A DNA stretch of 64,000 nt from Nostoc sp. B(2019) (GCF_010091925.1 NZ_WVID01000015.1:1-64000); one strand, 5' to 3'. Shown: positions 9,956-19,168, numbered from the stretch's first letter. Numbers and translations are program-made. The notes: generated by a model not told the origin, from the letters alone.

Positions 9956-10467
9956 AATCTATGGACTATTTTTTACAATAATTTTATTGTAGTAATTACT
10001 ACTGTTTACCAATTATTTTGGTAGTATGATGTCTGACAATTCAGAGATGGTTGTAGGCTAATACTCTGCTTTTAAGATGTTCTTATTATCTATTTATTAC
10101 CAACTTAAAAAGACTTGAGATCCTAGAGCATCGATTCAGTAATCGCAAAAACCCGATTTCTTTTCGGTAAAACGACCAATTATCGTTGACTGTAGAGACG
10201 TTGCAATGCAACGTCTCTACGAAATAATTGGTTTTTCTCGCCCCTATCTTGAATACTGAATCGGTGTTCTAGAAACAAATAATCAACGCATTTTTACTTT
10301 TATGAGTAAAGAGATTGTGCAACTTTTATCTGGCAATTAAGCCAAAACTGTGTTTAATAAACAATGTTTGACGCTAGCTAAGAGTTGATAAAAGAGGAAT
10401 TTTAATTGGGTTAATTTTAACTATTCATAACAAATGTTTGCATACACTAATTCTTATACACAAAGCT
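9956..10467. other. Intergenic region upstream of modBC
   Basis: About 510 bp without a gene between the histidine kinase and modBC. It contains the nested palindromic element at 10175-10232 and is otherwise AT-rich. No modA gene lies here, and no molybdate-responsive site was recognised. Confidence 0.6.
10175..10232. repeat. Nested palindromic repeat (GTAGAGACG family)
   Basis: The core 10192-10220 is an inverted repeat with 14-nt arms (GTAGAGACGTTGCA and its complement) around one base. It is enclosed by a second pair, ACCAATTAT (10175-10183) and ATAATTGGT (10224-10232). A relative with the same GTAGAGACG ends is at 27860-27887. This is a dispersed intergenic palindrome of the kind common in Nostoc genomes. 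Confidence 0.8.
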
Positions 10468-12270
10468 ATGCAACTGGATTTATCGCCTCTCTGGATATCA
10501 CTTAAAACCTCATTATTCGCCACATTTATCACCTTTTTTTTAGGCATTGCTGCTGCCTATTGGATGTTGGAATATCGGGGCAAAGGTAAATCGTTGATTG
10601 AGGGTTTCTTGATTGCACCACTCATTTTACCTCCCACAGTAGTCGGTTTCTTGTTACTGCTATTTTTTGGCAAAAATGGCCCAGCAGGGAAACTGATGGA
10701 GTTTTTGAACTTTAGTATTGTTTTTACTTGGTATGGTGCAGCGATCGCAGCTACAGTAGTTGCTTTTCCATTGATGTATAAAACTGCACTGGGAGCATTT
10801 GAACAGATAGATGGGAATCTACTGCGGGTAGCCAAAACCCTTGGTGCAAGAGACACCACAATCTTTTGGCGTATCAGTTTACCCTTAGCATTACCTGGCA
10901 TTGTAGCCGCCACGACTCTCGCTTTTGCCCGTGCTTTAGGTGAATTCGGAGCCACATTGATGTTGGCTGGTAACATTCCTGGACAAACTCAAACAATCCC
11001 TATGGCGATTTATTTTGCTGTAGAAGCGGGAGCAATGAACGAAGCCTGGTTTTGGGCGATCGCTATTATGATAATTTCTCTATCTGGCATTATTGCAGTC
11101 AATCTTTGGCAGGAATTTAGGGAGAGAGCAGGGGGAGCAGGGGAGCAGGGCGGCAGAGGAGCAGGGCGGCAGAGGAGCAGGGCGGCAGAGGAGCAGGGCG
11201 GCAGAGGATTATTTGTAGATATCGAGAAACGATTGCCGAGTTTTCATCTCCAGGTGTCATTTAATAGTAATGAGCAACCTTTGGGATTATTGGGAGGCTC
11301 TGGAGCAGGTAAAAGTATGATTTTGCGCTGCATTGCGGGGATAGAAACACCTACTAGAGGGCGCATAGTCTTGAATGGTAGAGTATTATTTGACTCGGAA
11401 CAAGGGATTAATTTGCCAAGCCGCGATCGCCGCATCGGTTTTTTAGTGCAGAATTATGCTCTTTTCCCACATTTGAATGTGGCGCAAAATATAGCTTTCG
11501 GTTTACCCAAGGGACTATCTGCTGGGGCTATTCGGGTACAGGTAGAACAGCAACTAATAGCCATGCAGTTGCAGGGATTAGGCGATCGCTTTGTTTACCA
11601 ACTTTCTGGGGGACAGCAGCAACGGGTAGCTTTAGCCAGAGCATTAGCAAGTCAACCAGAAATCTTACTTTTAGATGAGCCGTTTTCCGCACTTGATACC
11701 CACTTGCGTAGTCAATTAGAACAGCAAATGACGGCAACTTTAGCTGAATATCAAGGTGTGACTCTATTTGTTACCCACAATATGGAAGAAGCTTACCGAA
11801 TTTGCTCCAATCTGTTGGTATTGGAGCATGGGAAAGCAGTTCATCATAGTTCTAAATACGATATTTTTGAGCATCCTGCTAATGTGAGTGTTGCCCAACT
11901 AACTGGGTGTAAAAACTTTTCTCGTGCTGTTTTCAAATCATCACAACAAGTGGAAGCAGTTGACTGGGGTTGTAGTCTCCAAGTTATTGAACCGATCAAG
12001 AGCGAATTATCTCATGTCGGCATTCGCGCCCATCAGATCACATTTACCAGAGATTCGTCCTGTGAAAATACCTTTCCCTGCTGGGTAGTACGCACAAGTG
12101 AAACGCCTCACCGAATGACGTTATTTTTAAAACTGCATTCTCCTGCTCATAGCCTTCAAGATTACCATCTGCAAGCAGAAGTTTTCAAGGAAAAATGGGT
12201 GACTATAAAAGACCAACCTTTCCCTTGGTATGTGCGTTTAGATCCCCTGCGGTTAATGTTGATGGAGTAA
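10468..12270 (+). CDS. modBC: Fused molybdate ABC transporter permease/ATPase ModBC
   Basis: One polypeptide joins a ModB-type permease (residues about 1-220, hydrophobic helices with the EAA-like loop RVAKTLGARDTTIFWRISLPLALPG) to a ModC-type ATPase (Walker A GGSGAGKS at 276-283, signature LSGGQQQR, Walker B ILLLDEP, then a C-terminal TOBE-like region). Fused ModBC is known in Anabaena and serves the molybdenum cofactor and nitrogenase. The linker at 226-247 is encoded by four 16-bp tandem repeats. ATG 10468 is chosen over an in-frame TTG at 10438 because homologous permeases begin near MQLDLSPLW. The binding protein gene modA is not adjacent. Confidence 0.92.
   Translation: MQLDLSPLWISLKTSLFATFITFFLGIAAAYWMLEYRGKGKSLIEGFLIAPLILPPTVVGFLLLLFFGKNGPAGKLMEFLNFSIVFTWYGAAIAATVVAFPLMYKTALGAFEQIDGNLLRVAKTLGARDTTIFWRISLPLALPGIVAATTLAFARALGEFGATLMLAGNIPGQTQTIPMAIYFAVEAGAMNEAWFWAIAIMIISLSGIIAVNLWQEFRERAGGAGEQGGRGAGRQRSRAAEEQGGRGLFVDIEKRLPSFHLQVSFNSNEQPLGLLGGSGAGKSMILRCIAGIETPTRGRIVLNGRVLFDSEQGINLPSRDRRIGFLVQNYALFPHLNVAQNIAFGLPKGLSAGAIRVQVEQQLIAMQLQGLGDRFVYQLSGGQQQRVALARALASQPEILLLDEPFSALDTHLRSQLEQQMTATLAEYQGVTLFVTHNMEEAYRICSNLLVLEHGKAVHHSSKYDIFEHPANVSVAQLTGCKNFSRAVFKSSQQVEAVDWGCSLQVIEPIKSELSHVGIRAHQITFTRDSSCENTFPCWVVRTSETPHRMTLFLKLHSPAHSLQDYHLQAEVFKEKWVTIKDQPFPWYVRLDPLRLMLME
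11143..11206 (+). repeat. Four tandem 16-bp repeats inside modBC
   Basis: Unit GAGCAGGGCGGCAGAG occurs four times without a mismatch (11143-11158, 11159-11174, 11175-11190, 11191-11206), preceded by degenerate GAGCAGGG-like sequence from 11121. Because 16 is not a multiple of three, successive units are read in frames 0, 1, 2 and 0, giving EQGGRGAGRQRSRAAEEQGG. Confidence 0.97.
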
Positions 12271-12296
12271 TTGGAGATAGTGACCAAATAATTATT

Positions 12297-12465
12297 AATT
12301 CATAATTCATAATTCATAATTCCGGTACAGAGCAAATTGATTTCTCAATTTAGAAATAAGAATCAACATCCTCAATATCCAAGCCCCCGCATTCATGCGT
12401 GGGGTATAATTATGAATTAGTAATTATGAATTATGAATTATTTTGACTCCCCCGTTTCCGGGGGA
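12297..12465. repeat. Composite repeat element after modBC
   Basis: Heptamer repeats AATTCAT (three copies from 12297) face the inverted heptamers ATGAATT around 12422-12440. Between them is a GC hairpin, CCCCCGCA (12384-12391) against TGCGTGGGG (12396-12404). Past the right heptamers lies a second hairpin, CCCCCG-TTTC-CGGGGG (12449-12464), which could also terminate modBC transcription because ATTTATTAAAT follows it. The first hairpin resembles subterminal hairpins of IS200/IS605-type elements. No transposase is present. Confidence 0.55.
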
Positions 12466-12482
12466 TTTATTAAATAGCAAAA

Positions 12483-13040
12483 CTAACTCGATGCTGAATT
12501 AGCTGTTTCGGAAGCTTTCGCAGCTGGTGGAAAACCACCCATGCGAATCTCAGAAGTGAAAGAAGCTACACTGAAGCCGTCAGAGCGCTTTAATACACTA
12601 GCCCGCATTCGCAAATTAGGGCTAGCAAACCACAGGCGTTCCTCAGACCAGATGGTTTCATACTCTGTAGTTAAGGTCAAAGCACCATCACTGTCTATGT
12701 TATAGCGTCTGGCTACTGGGGCTTTTTCGGTATGATCCATTTCCCGGAGTAACTTGCCTTCAGCAGGATTATCTGCATCGGGTACTAAAACCAACACAGT
12801 AGAACCATTAGATTTTTCTGGCTCCGTGCCGTTCCAAGTAACTCTAGCGCCACAAGATGCTGAATCAGGAGCAATTTCGTACAGTTGACACAGTTTGATC
12901 ACCTCTGGATGATCTACTGCTAGCGTCTCAATGATGATGTCTGACTTGCCATGTTCAAATTGCTTATCAGCTAAATGGTGACTAGTTCGATGGGAAAACC
13001 ATTTACCAGCACTCAACTGAAAAAATTCTTCAATATTCAT
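12483..13040 (-). CDS. cpcS: Phycobiliprotein lyase, CpcS/CpeS family
   Basis: The 185-residue protein begins [24 protein letters not shown], the hallmark of S-type bilin lyases, small calycin-fold (lipocalin-like) proteins that attach phycocyanobilin to the Cys-84-type site of allophycocyanin and phycocyanin beta subunits. The conserved SHRTSHH segment and the later [27 protein letters not shown] strands are present and the length is typical. It lies 67 bp downstream of a HEAT-repeat gene of the NblB/CpcE type on the same strand, so the two may be co-transcribed for phycobilisome assembly and turnover. Start is ATG 13040, with AGGG about 11 nt upstream. Confidence 0.88.
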   Translation of the reverse strand: MNIEEFFQLSAGKWFSHRTSHHLADKQFEHGKSDIIIETLAVDHPEVIKLCQLYEIAPDSASCGARVTWNGTEPEKSNGSTVLVLVPDADNPAEGKLLREMDHTEKAPVARRYNIDSDGALTLTTEYETIWSEERLWFASPNLRMRASVLKRSDGFSVASFTSEIRMGGFPPAAKASETANSASS

Positions 13041-13107
13041 GAATGAAATTACCCTGCATCAAAATGCGAAAACCCCACTTATTATTAAAAGGTAGTAGGA
13101 GCTGATA

Positions 13108-13788
13108 TTAAGCTGGATTGCCTGTTTCCTCAAGTTTCTTAAGAGAAAACCTTGCTGCCTCAGCAACGTGGTTGTGATTGTCTTTTTCTAAGTATTTTAA
13201 AGCAGAGATACTCTTGGGAGTAGGAAGATGACCCAAAGCTTCTGCAAGACGTTGCCGTACTAACCAATCATCTGATTGGGCAAAGCGCAGGATTTGATCT
13301 ACAGAATCAATGTCTTTTATTTCTCCTAAAGCGGAGATTGCAGCTTGTTGCAAAACTACTTCTTCGCTATCCAATGCCTTAATGAGGATTTCGTGGGCGC
13401 GGGGGTCTTTAATATTGCCTAGAGAAACGGCTGCACTAAAGCGGACTAACCAATCAGTATCTTCATAAAATGCCCGTGAAAGCACTTCAAAGGCTCTGAC
13501 ATCACCCAAATATCCTAAAGCACCAGCGGCATCAGCACGAATACCATAATCTGGATCGGTTTCTAGTATTCTCACTAAAAGTGGATAAGATTCTTCCGTA
13601 GGCTTGATGCCCAAGGCAAATATTGCCATAGAGCGTAGTTGCAGAGATTCATCATCCAATACCTTTTTAATCAAAGGTACTGCGTCTTCAGGGGAAACGT
13701 GACGCAGATTGGCAAGGGCTACCATGCGATCGCGCAAATTCGGACTTTCTAACTGAGCAGAGATTTCCTGTAAACTGAGAGCGGTCAT
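13108..13788 (-). CDS. HEAT-repeat protein, NblB/CpcE-type
   Basis: A 226-residue all-helical protein made of about six HEAT repeats (for example LLVRILETDPDYGIRADAAGALGYLGD and SDDWLVRQRLAEALGHLPTP). Length and repeat type match the bilin-lyase-like family that includes CpcE/CpcF and NblB, the latter being needed for phycobilisome degradation and chromophore detachment. Its position directly upstream of the CpcS-type lyase on the same strand supports a phycobiliprotein role. CpcE is normally larger and linked to the cpc operon, so NblB is the better guess, but the assignment rests on repeat type and context. Confidence 0.72.
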   Translation of the reverse strand: MTALSLQEISAQLESPNLRDRMVALANLRHVSPEDAVPLIKKVLDDESLQLRSMAIFALGIKPTEESYPLLVRILETDPDYGIRADAAGALGYLGDVRAFEVLSRAFYEDTDWLVRFSAAVSLGNIKDPRAHEILIKALDSEEVVLQQAAISALGEIKDIDSVDQILRFAQSDDWLVRQRLAEALGHLPTPKSISALKYLEKDNHNHVAEAARFSLKKLEETGNPA

Positions 13789-14027
13789 TTAGTTAAATTA
13801 GCGTTTCTTTACTTATCTTTAATTTACCCGATTCGCTCATCAGGCTGTCGCCATACCGAAGTAGCATTTTGCCGACTTTACGAGATGGCTTGATTATGAA
13901 TGAAAGAAGTTGAGTGATGGAGCTAATTTATCCAGGGTTTACCGGTGTGAGATTTTATCCAATCTGTTACCTGCCGCGATCTCCCAGATCATCCTAAACT
14001 GTATTTAGTAGAGACGAAGGTAGCAAC

Positions 14028-14642
14028 ATGACTACAACTAAACAAATAGTTACCTTTGAAGAATATTTAACTTATAACGATGGCACTGATACACGTTATG
14101 AACTGGAGCGTGGAGAACTAATACCTATGGCTCAAGCTCGTGGCGGGCATGGTGAAATCATGCACTTTCTCGAACGTGCATTCACAACAGAAATTCAGCG
14201 CTTGGAGTTAAGTTGGGTTGCTCGTCAAGCTGCTATTGGTGTCAGAGTTCCTCAAGTAGGTAGGCGAGATACTTCTAGAGTCCCCGATGTCACTGTTTTG
14301 CCTTTGGAACAGTGGAAAAGTCTGAGAAATAGAGAAGCCGTGATTGAACTCGATGAAGATCCGCCGCTGTTAGTTGTAGAAGTCGTAAGTGCAGCAACCG
14401 AAAGCCGTGATCATCGAGCCAAAAGGGCAGAATATAACATTGTTGGCATCCCTGTTTATATGTTGGTTGATTTTCTGGACTTTGATCAAAACGGCAAAGC
14501 AGTGGACAAGCGAGTCACAGTTCTAACTTTGGTTGAGGGCTTTTACGATGAAGCTGTTTACAGGGGAGAACAAGTGATTGAAATTCCGACATTTCCTGAG
14601 TTAAAACTAACTGTTAACCAAGTTATCAATGCTGGTACATAG
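14028..14642 (+). CDS. Uma2 family (DUF820) PD-(D/E)XK endonuclease-like protein
   Basis: A 204-residue member of the Uma2/DUF820 family, greatly expanded in cyanobacteria. The N-terminal TFEEYLTYNDGTDTRYELERGELI, the central RVPDVTVL and LLVVEVVSAATESRDHRAKRAEY supply the Asp/Glu/Lys set expected of the restriction-endonuclease fold. The biological role is unsettled; members are often transposon-associated or stand alone. It is isolated between a minus-strand HEAT gene and a minus-strand TPR gene, with 239 bp of featureless upstream DNA. Confidence 0.85.
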   Translation: MTTTKQIVTFEEYLTYNDGTDTRYELERGELIPMAQARGGHGEIMHFLERAFTTEIQRLELSWVARQAAIGVRVPQVGRRDTSRVPDVTVLPLEQWKSLRNREAVIELDEDPPLLVVEVVSAATESRDHRAKRAEYNIVGIPVYMLVDFLDFDQNGKAVDKRVTVLTLVEGFYDEAVYRGEQVIEIPTFPELKLTVNQVINAGT

Positions 14643-14664
14643 TTTAACGATTTTCAGTTTTCCT

Positions 14665-15930
14665 TTACATGCCGCGATCGCGTTCCAAATCATCGATTAC
14701 TTTTTGTAAATACCATTCCTCTGACATTCCAGGATAATAATCTTGTTTTTGATCAATCAATCTTTGAGCTATTTCCCAATATCCCCCAACTAATCGCAAA
14801 AGTCGCTGGCGTAGTAAGTTATCTTTTTGCTTTTTCGATTCAGGACTGAATTTTTGAATTTTTTCGAGACTATTTAAAACTTGTTGGTAATTTTCCCAAT
14901 CTTCTTGTTCACAAAAAATACTTGCTGCTCGCTGATAATCTTCTACAGCGTTTTGCATTTCTTCTAATAAAGTATAGGCAATGCCGCGATTATAGTAGGC
15001 TTGGGCATCATTGGGATTAATTTGTAATACTTGGTTGTAATCTTTAATTGCACTTAGATAATTGCCCATTGCCCGATAGACATTACCTCTGGCAACATAC
15101 ACTAAGATATCTTGGGGTTGTATCTGGAGTGCTTGGTTAAAATCTGCGATCGCTCCTTGATGATCACCTAACAAATAACGTGCTTTGCCTCGGTTGCGAT
15201 AAACAATTGCTTCTTGAAAATTCAGTTTTAGTGCTTGATTAAAATCTGCGATCGCTTCTCGATAACTACCCATTTTACAACGCACAACCCCACGACAGCA
15301 GTAAGCTTGGGCATCTTGCGAATCTGCTTGTAACACCCAGTTTAAATCAGCGATCGCCTCACGCGTATCTCCCTTTTCAGCTTTTTCTAATAATTGCGCG
15401 AAGTAATCATTTGTGGATAGGATTGGCAAAGTTTTGATTGATTGCTTAACAGCCAGTTTTTGTGGTTGTTGTAGCTTTTTAATTTGTTCTAGACAGAGAC
15501 GACAATTTTCTTTATCCTGTTGCTCTAAATATAATTCTGCTGCTTTTTTAAAACTAGCGATCGCATCTTGAATATACCCCTGTTTGCGTCGCACAATTCC
15601 CCGCAAACTATAAGCAGCCGCATAATTTAAATTAAGACGAATAGCGCGTTCAACATCCTCTAGCGCCCCTGGCAGATTTTTCAGCGCTACCCTTGCCAAT
15701 CCACGACAATAATATGCTTCGACACTCTCAGGATTAAGGTTGATAGCTTCGGTGTAATCTGAAACAGCTTGGAGAATTGCGCCTAAGTCATAATATGCCA
15801 AACCTCGCTGAAAGTAAGCTTCAGCAAAGTAAGGTGTTAGTTGCAAAGCATGGTTAAATTCCTCAATTGCACCAGCATAGTCTTTTTGTTTGGCTTTTTC
15901 TAATCCCTTATAGTAAAATTCGTCATTCAT
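14665..15930 (-). CDS. Tetratricopeptide repeat protein
   Basis: A 421-residue TPR protein with about nine 34-residue repeats in two blocks (about 5-135 and 175-365), separated by a lysine-rich linker and ending in a basic helical tail. Repeats show the usual AYYNRGIAYTLL / AIADFNQALQ consensus. There is no signal peptide, so it is probably a cytosolic scaffold of unknown partners. An in-frame GTG at 15975 with an AAGGG-like Shine-Dalgarno sequence would add 15 residues; ATG 15930 is preferred because it starts immediately before the first repeat (MNDEFYYKGLEKAKQ). Confidence 0.88.
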   Translation of the reverse strand: MNDEFYYKGLEKAKQKDYAGAIEEFNHALQLTPYFAEAYFQRGLAYYDLGAILQAVSDYTEAINLNPESVEAYYCRGLARVALKNLPGALEDVERAIRLNLNYAAAYSLRGIVRRKQGYIQDAIASFKKAAELYLEQQDKENCRLCLEQIKKLQQPQKLAVKQSIKTLPILSTNDYFAQLLEKAEKGDTREAIADLNWVLQADSQDAQAYCCRGVVRCKMGSYREAIADFNQALKLNFQEAIVYRNRGKARYLLGDHQGAIADFNQALQIQPQDILVYVARGNVYRAMGNYLSAIKDYNQVLQINPNDAQAYYNRGIAYTLLEEMQNAVEDYQRAASIFCEQEDWENYQQVLNSLEKIQKFSPESKKQKDNLLRQRLLRLVGGYWEIAQRLIDQKQDYYPGMSEEWYLQKVIDDLERDRGM

Positions 15931-16200
15931 GGCGTTTTTTGGGGTTGAATCAGTTAGTTTAATTCCAAAAGTCACTCGCCCTTAATATTTTAAGTATTCA
16001 GCGTGACTTTCATTCATTTCCTATTTTCTGTAAAACAAAACGAATATCTATCATAAATTTTTATGAATGGTATGTACCTTATGGAATATTGTATACTTCT
16101 AGCTTTTGAAGTTAGCTTTAGTTCAAACTTACGCTAAAACAGTAATATGTATATTTTTGTTTACTTTGAGTCCTACTACTATTAATAATACTTGGTACTG

Positions 16201-17349
16201 ATGAAAATTAGAACTATCACCACAGGAATATCACTTCAATCCGCAAAAGAGATAGAAAAAATTAAGCAGGCGGCTGCGTTTAATCAGCAAGCAAAGGCAT
16301 TTTTTGAGCAACAAGGCTACGAAGTACAAACCACTAGAATAGCTACTAATGCTTGGTCAGAATATTTACAAGGATTATCAACAGTTGAAATTATCAGTAA
16401 AATTCAAACTTTAGAACAAATTGGTCAAAATCTTAATATTAGCTTTTTCAATATTGGTTATGCAAGCCAACCCGAAACCATAGCTATAATTCCAGATTTT
16501 AACAAAAATACATCGATTATTTACTCTTCAAGCAAAATTGGCGATCGCCAGACTGGTATAAACTTTGAAAATGCTTGGGAATCTGCAAAAGCGATTAAAC
16601 GTATTTCGCAAGAAACTGAAAACGGCTATGGCAATTTTCGCTTCTGCGTATGGGCAAACTGTCCGCCAGGTATCCCATTTTTTCCTACTTCATACCATGT
16701 AGGAAATACATCTTTTGCTATAGGCTTAGAATTAGGTAAATTGGTAATGCAAGCCTTCACCCAAGCTAATCATATACAAGTGGCAGAAAAAAATCTGCAA
16801 TCCTTATTGGAAATCGAATTAAATAAGATTGCCGCGATCGCTGAAAAGATATCTGATAAATTTGATATTGCTTATGGAGGTATTGATACATCTCTTACAC
16901 CATCATTAGATAAACAAAATAGTATTGCTATTGCTTATGAAATACTGATGAATGGCAAATTTGGACATCAAGGAACACTAGCGATTTCTGGTATGCTAAC
17001 CCGTGCTTTGAAAAGTGTATCAGTAAAAATATGTGGCTACTCTGGTCTTATGCTTCCAGTTTGTGAAGATGTTGGTTTGGCTGCAAGAGCTAACGAGCAA
17101 ACCTATAATATTACCAATTTATTATTGTATTCAGCAGTTTGTGGCTGTGGACTAGATACAGTTCCGATTCCGGGTGATATCACAACAGAAAAAATTGCAG
17201 CGTTATTAATTGATATGGCAACTTTAGCTATTAAGCTAGATAAACCACTATCCACAAGATTATTTCCGATACCAAATAAAAAAGCTGGGGAAATGACTGC
17301 GTTCAATTCCCCATATCTTGTAAATTGCAAAATATTTGCCGTTGACTAG
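16201..17349 (+). CDS. DUF711 (UPF0210) family protein
   Basis: The 382-residue protein starts MKIRTITTGISL and carries the family's features, including FRFCVWANCPPGIPFFPTSYH (about 152-172), GGIDTSLTPS (about 224-233) and a Cys/Gly-rich VCGCGLDTVPIPGDIT (about 316-331). DUF711 proteins resemble the glycyl-radical-enzyme barrel in structure, but their reaction is unknown. ATG 16201 is chosen over an in-frame TTG at 16192. It converges with the 2OG-Fe dioxygenase gene 20 bp away; a shared pathway would be speculative. Confidence 0.82.
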   Translation: MKIRTITTGISLQSAKEIEKIKQAAAFNQQAKAFFEQQGYEVQTTRIATNAWSEYLQGLSTVEIISKIQTLEQIGQNLNISFFNIGYASQPETIAIIPDFNKNTSIIYSSSKIGDRQTGINFENAWESAKAIKRISQETENGYGNFRFCVWANCPPGIPFFPTSYHVGNTSFAIGLELGKLVMQAFTQANHIQVAEKNLQSLLEIELNKIAAIAEKISDKFDIAYGGIDTSLTPSLDKQNSIAIAYEILMNGKFGHQGTLAISGMLTRALKSVSVKICGYSGLMLPVCEDVGLAARANEQTYNITNLLLYSAVCGCGLDTVPIPGDITTEKIAALLIDMATLAIKLDKPLSTRLFPIPNKKAGEMTAFNSPYLVNCKIFAVD

Positions 17350-17369
17350 AAACTCAAGTTTTAGAATTA

Positions 17370-18038
17370 TTATTCCGAAAGCAAGCTAGGTGAGGTTAGA
17401 ACAAAAACGTCTCTCGTCCCTTGACCATCCGTGAGAGGTTTTATGGGAGTAGTGAAGTGGAAAAACTCATGATCGTTGACTAATAATAGTTCACCTGGAT
17501 TTAGAACTTTACTAAACACAGGCTTCTCTTTTTTGGCAGTGTATAAATGTGTTTCTCCGCCTTGAATATTATCTCTATCAACGGAGAAAATAGCAATAAA
17601 ATCAGTACCGTCTTGATGGATACCTTCCGGCGCTGGATTACCTAAATTATCGGGTGAACAGATAGTTCTAATTTGGTGAACTCCAATTTCAGCTTCAGGA
17701 TGAAGTTTACAGGAATCACTAAATGCCAAAACCAGATTCTTAAAGATATCAAGTTCTATGAGTGCATCATCTAATTCTGCAAACTCTCTTTTGACATCAC
17801 CCAATAATGGATTATATTCTTTGCTTTGGAAGAGGTAGCCATGAGGTAGTTTGATTAAATTATCTCTAGAAACTGTGAACCTAGATAATCTTCTCAAACG
17901 ATAGTTACCTTTGATATAAGGGTCAACAGGTAGTTCGTTAAAAAATTGCTTAAAACCTTCTAGATTGATTGAATTTACCTTTCTCAGGGTAAATAGAAAG
18001 GCATATTCTAATTCCGTTAATCCCCATACTTTTTGCAT
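17370..18038 (-). CDS. 2-oxoglutarate/Fe(II) dioxygenase family protein (2OG-Fe_Oxy_2)
   Basis: A 222-residue protein with the facial-triad motif HxD in GIHQDGTDF (His141, Asp143) and the distal His in NDHEFFHFTTPI (near residue 200), followed by RDVFVLTSPS with the Arg expected to bind 2-oxoglutarate. This family includes free-amino-acid hydroxylases such as the Bacillus L-isoleucine 4-hydroxylase and BsmA-type proteins, so hydroxylation of a small amino-acid-like substrate is a fair guess. A strong AAGGAGG Shine-Dalgarno sequence lies 7-9 nt before the ATG at 18038. The substrate is unknown. Confidence 0.85.
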   Translation of the reverse strand: MQKVWGLTELEYAFLFTLRKVNSINLEGFKQFFNELPVDPYIKGNYRLRRLSRFTVSRDNLIKLPHGYLFQSKEYNPLLGDVKREFAELDDALIELDIFKNLVLAFSDSCKLHPEAEIGVHQIRTICSPDNLGNPAPEGIHQDGTDFIAIFSVDRDNIQGGETHLYTAKKEKPVFSKVLNPGELLLVNDHEFFHFTTPIKPLTDGQGTRDVFVLTSPSLLSE

Positions 18039-18357
18039 AGGATTTACCTCCTTGCATGTTTAAATCCTCCCGAATTTTCTTTTATGGGAGGCTTATACCA
18101 TTAAGTATATGCTACTTTTTATTAAATTGTCGTAAAAACGACTACAGAAATTGACAAATTATGATATTAGAAAGACCTTTCAAATGTACGAGATGTAATG
18201 AAACGTAACTAATCGTGTTTCCACAAGATTCTACAAACAAGGTTGCTTTGCCAAGCTGCTAAATAGCAGTAGAGTGTATGCGCTACCAGTTTTAGTTCTT
18301 CAAAGAAGAATTACAGCAAAATCGACGTATATTTACTAGCAGCAACAAGGTTCCATA
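18039..18357. other. Divergent intergenic region, dioxygenase / sfsA
   Basis: About 320 bp between divergent starts. It contains the dioxygenase Shine-Dalgarno sequence and a short inverted pair CCTCCC (18066-18071) / GGGAGG (18087-18092) within its likely leader. Nothing else was recognised. Confidence 0.5.
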
Positions 18358-19083
18358 ATGATTGATTGGCTTTACCGCTATCCACCTCTGTATCCTGGCA
18401 TTTTGCTCAAACGCTACAAGCGCTTTTTTGCCGATGTTCAACTTGTTTCTGGCGAAGTAGTGACAGCACACTGTCCAAATACAGGGCCAATGACTGGAGT
18501 ATCAACTCCTGGTAGTGCAGTACAGCTTTCCAAAAGCGATAATCTCAACCGCAAATTGGCTTACACCTTGGAACTAATTCAGGTGCATGATAATGAGCCG
18601 ACTTGGGTAGGCATAAACACTGTCTTGCCCAATCGGTTGGTGAAGCTAGCTTTGGCCAAACAACTTTTCCCAGAATTGGGCGACTATAGCCAAATCAGGG
18701 GTGAAGTAGTTTATGGGCAAGATAAAAAAAGTCGGGTAGATTTTTTCTTAACAGGGAGTGATGACTATCGCCCGATTTATTTAGAAGTGAAAAACACAAC
18801 TTGGGCGCAGGGAAGATTAGCAGTATTTCCCGACACGGAGACGACAAGGGGACAAAAGCACTTACGGGAACTGACGGCGCTGTTACCTCTAACTCGTGCG
18901 GTGATGCTTTACTTTATCAATCGGGGAGATTGTACTGAGTTTGCCCCCGGCGATATTACAGACCCTATATATGGTAGGTTGTTGCGGGCTGCGATCGCTC
19001 TCGGTTTAGAAGTCTTACCCTGCCGTTTTGATGTCTCTCCAGAGGGTATCCGTTATTTAGGTTTAGCAAAGCTGAAAATTTGA
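18358..19083 (+). CDS. sfsA: DNA/RNA nuclease SfsA family protein
   Basis: The 241-residue product is a full-length SfsA: LLKRYKRFFADVQL at the OB-like N terminus, the conserved AHCPNTGPMTG (about 39-49), then the PD-(D/E)XK-type core SRVDFFLTG ... IYLEVKNTTW (Asp and Glu-x-Lys at about 124-145) and FPDTETTRGQKHL. The name comes from effects on sugar fermentation in E. coli; the fold and motif indicate a nuclease. It lies 241 bp upstream of nblA on the same strand, probably with a separate promoter. Confidence 0.95.
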   Translation: MIDWLYRYPPLYPGILLKRYKRFFADVQLVSGEVVTAHCPNTGPMTGVSTPGSAVQLSKSDNLNRKLAYTLELIQVHDNEPTWVGINTVLPNRLVKLALAKQLFPELGDYSQIRGEVVYGQDKKSRVDFFLTGSDDYRPIYLEVKNTTWAQGRLAVFPDTETTRGQKHLRELTALLPLTRAVMLYFINRGDCTEFAPGDITDPIYGRLLRAAIALGLEVLPCRFDVSPEGIRYLGLAKLKI

Positions 19084-19168
19084 TTACACAGTGCTACCTC
19101 TGCGTTCCCCTGCGTTCCCCTGCGTTAAAAGCTGACACCTCATCATCTCAGCTTTGTAAATTTTTTGT

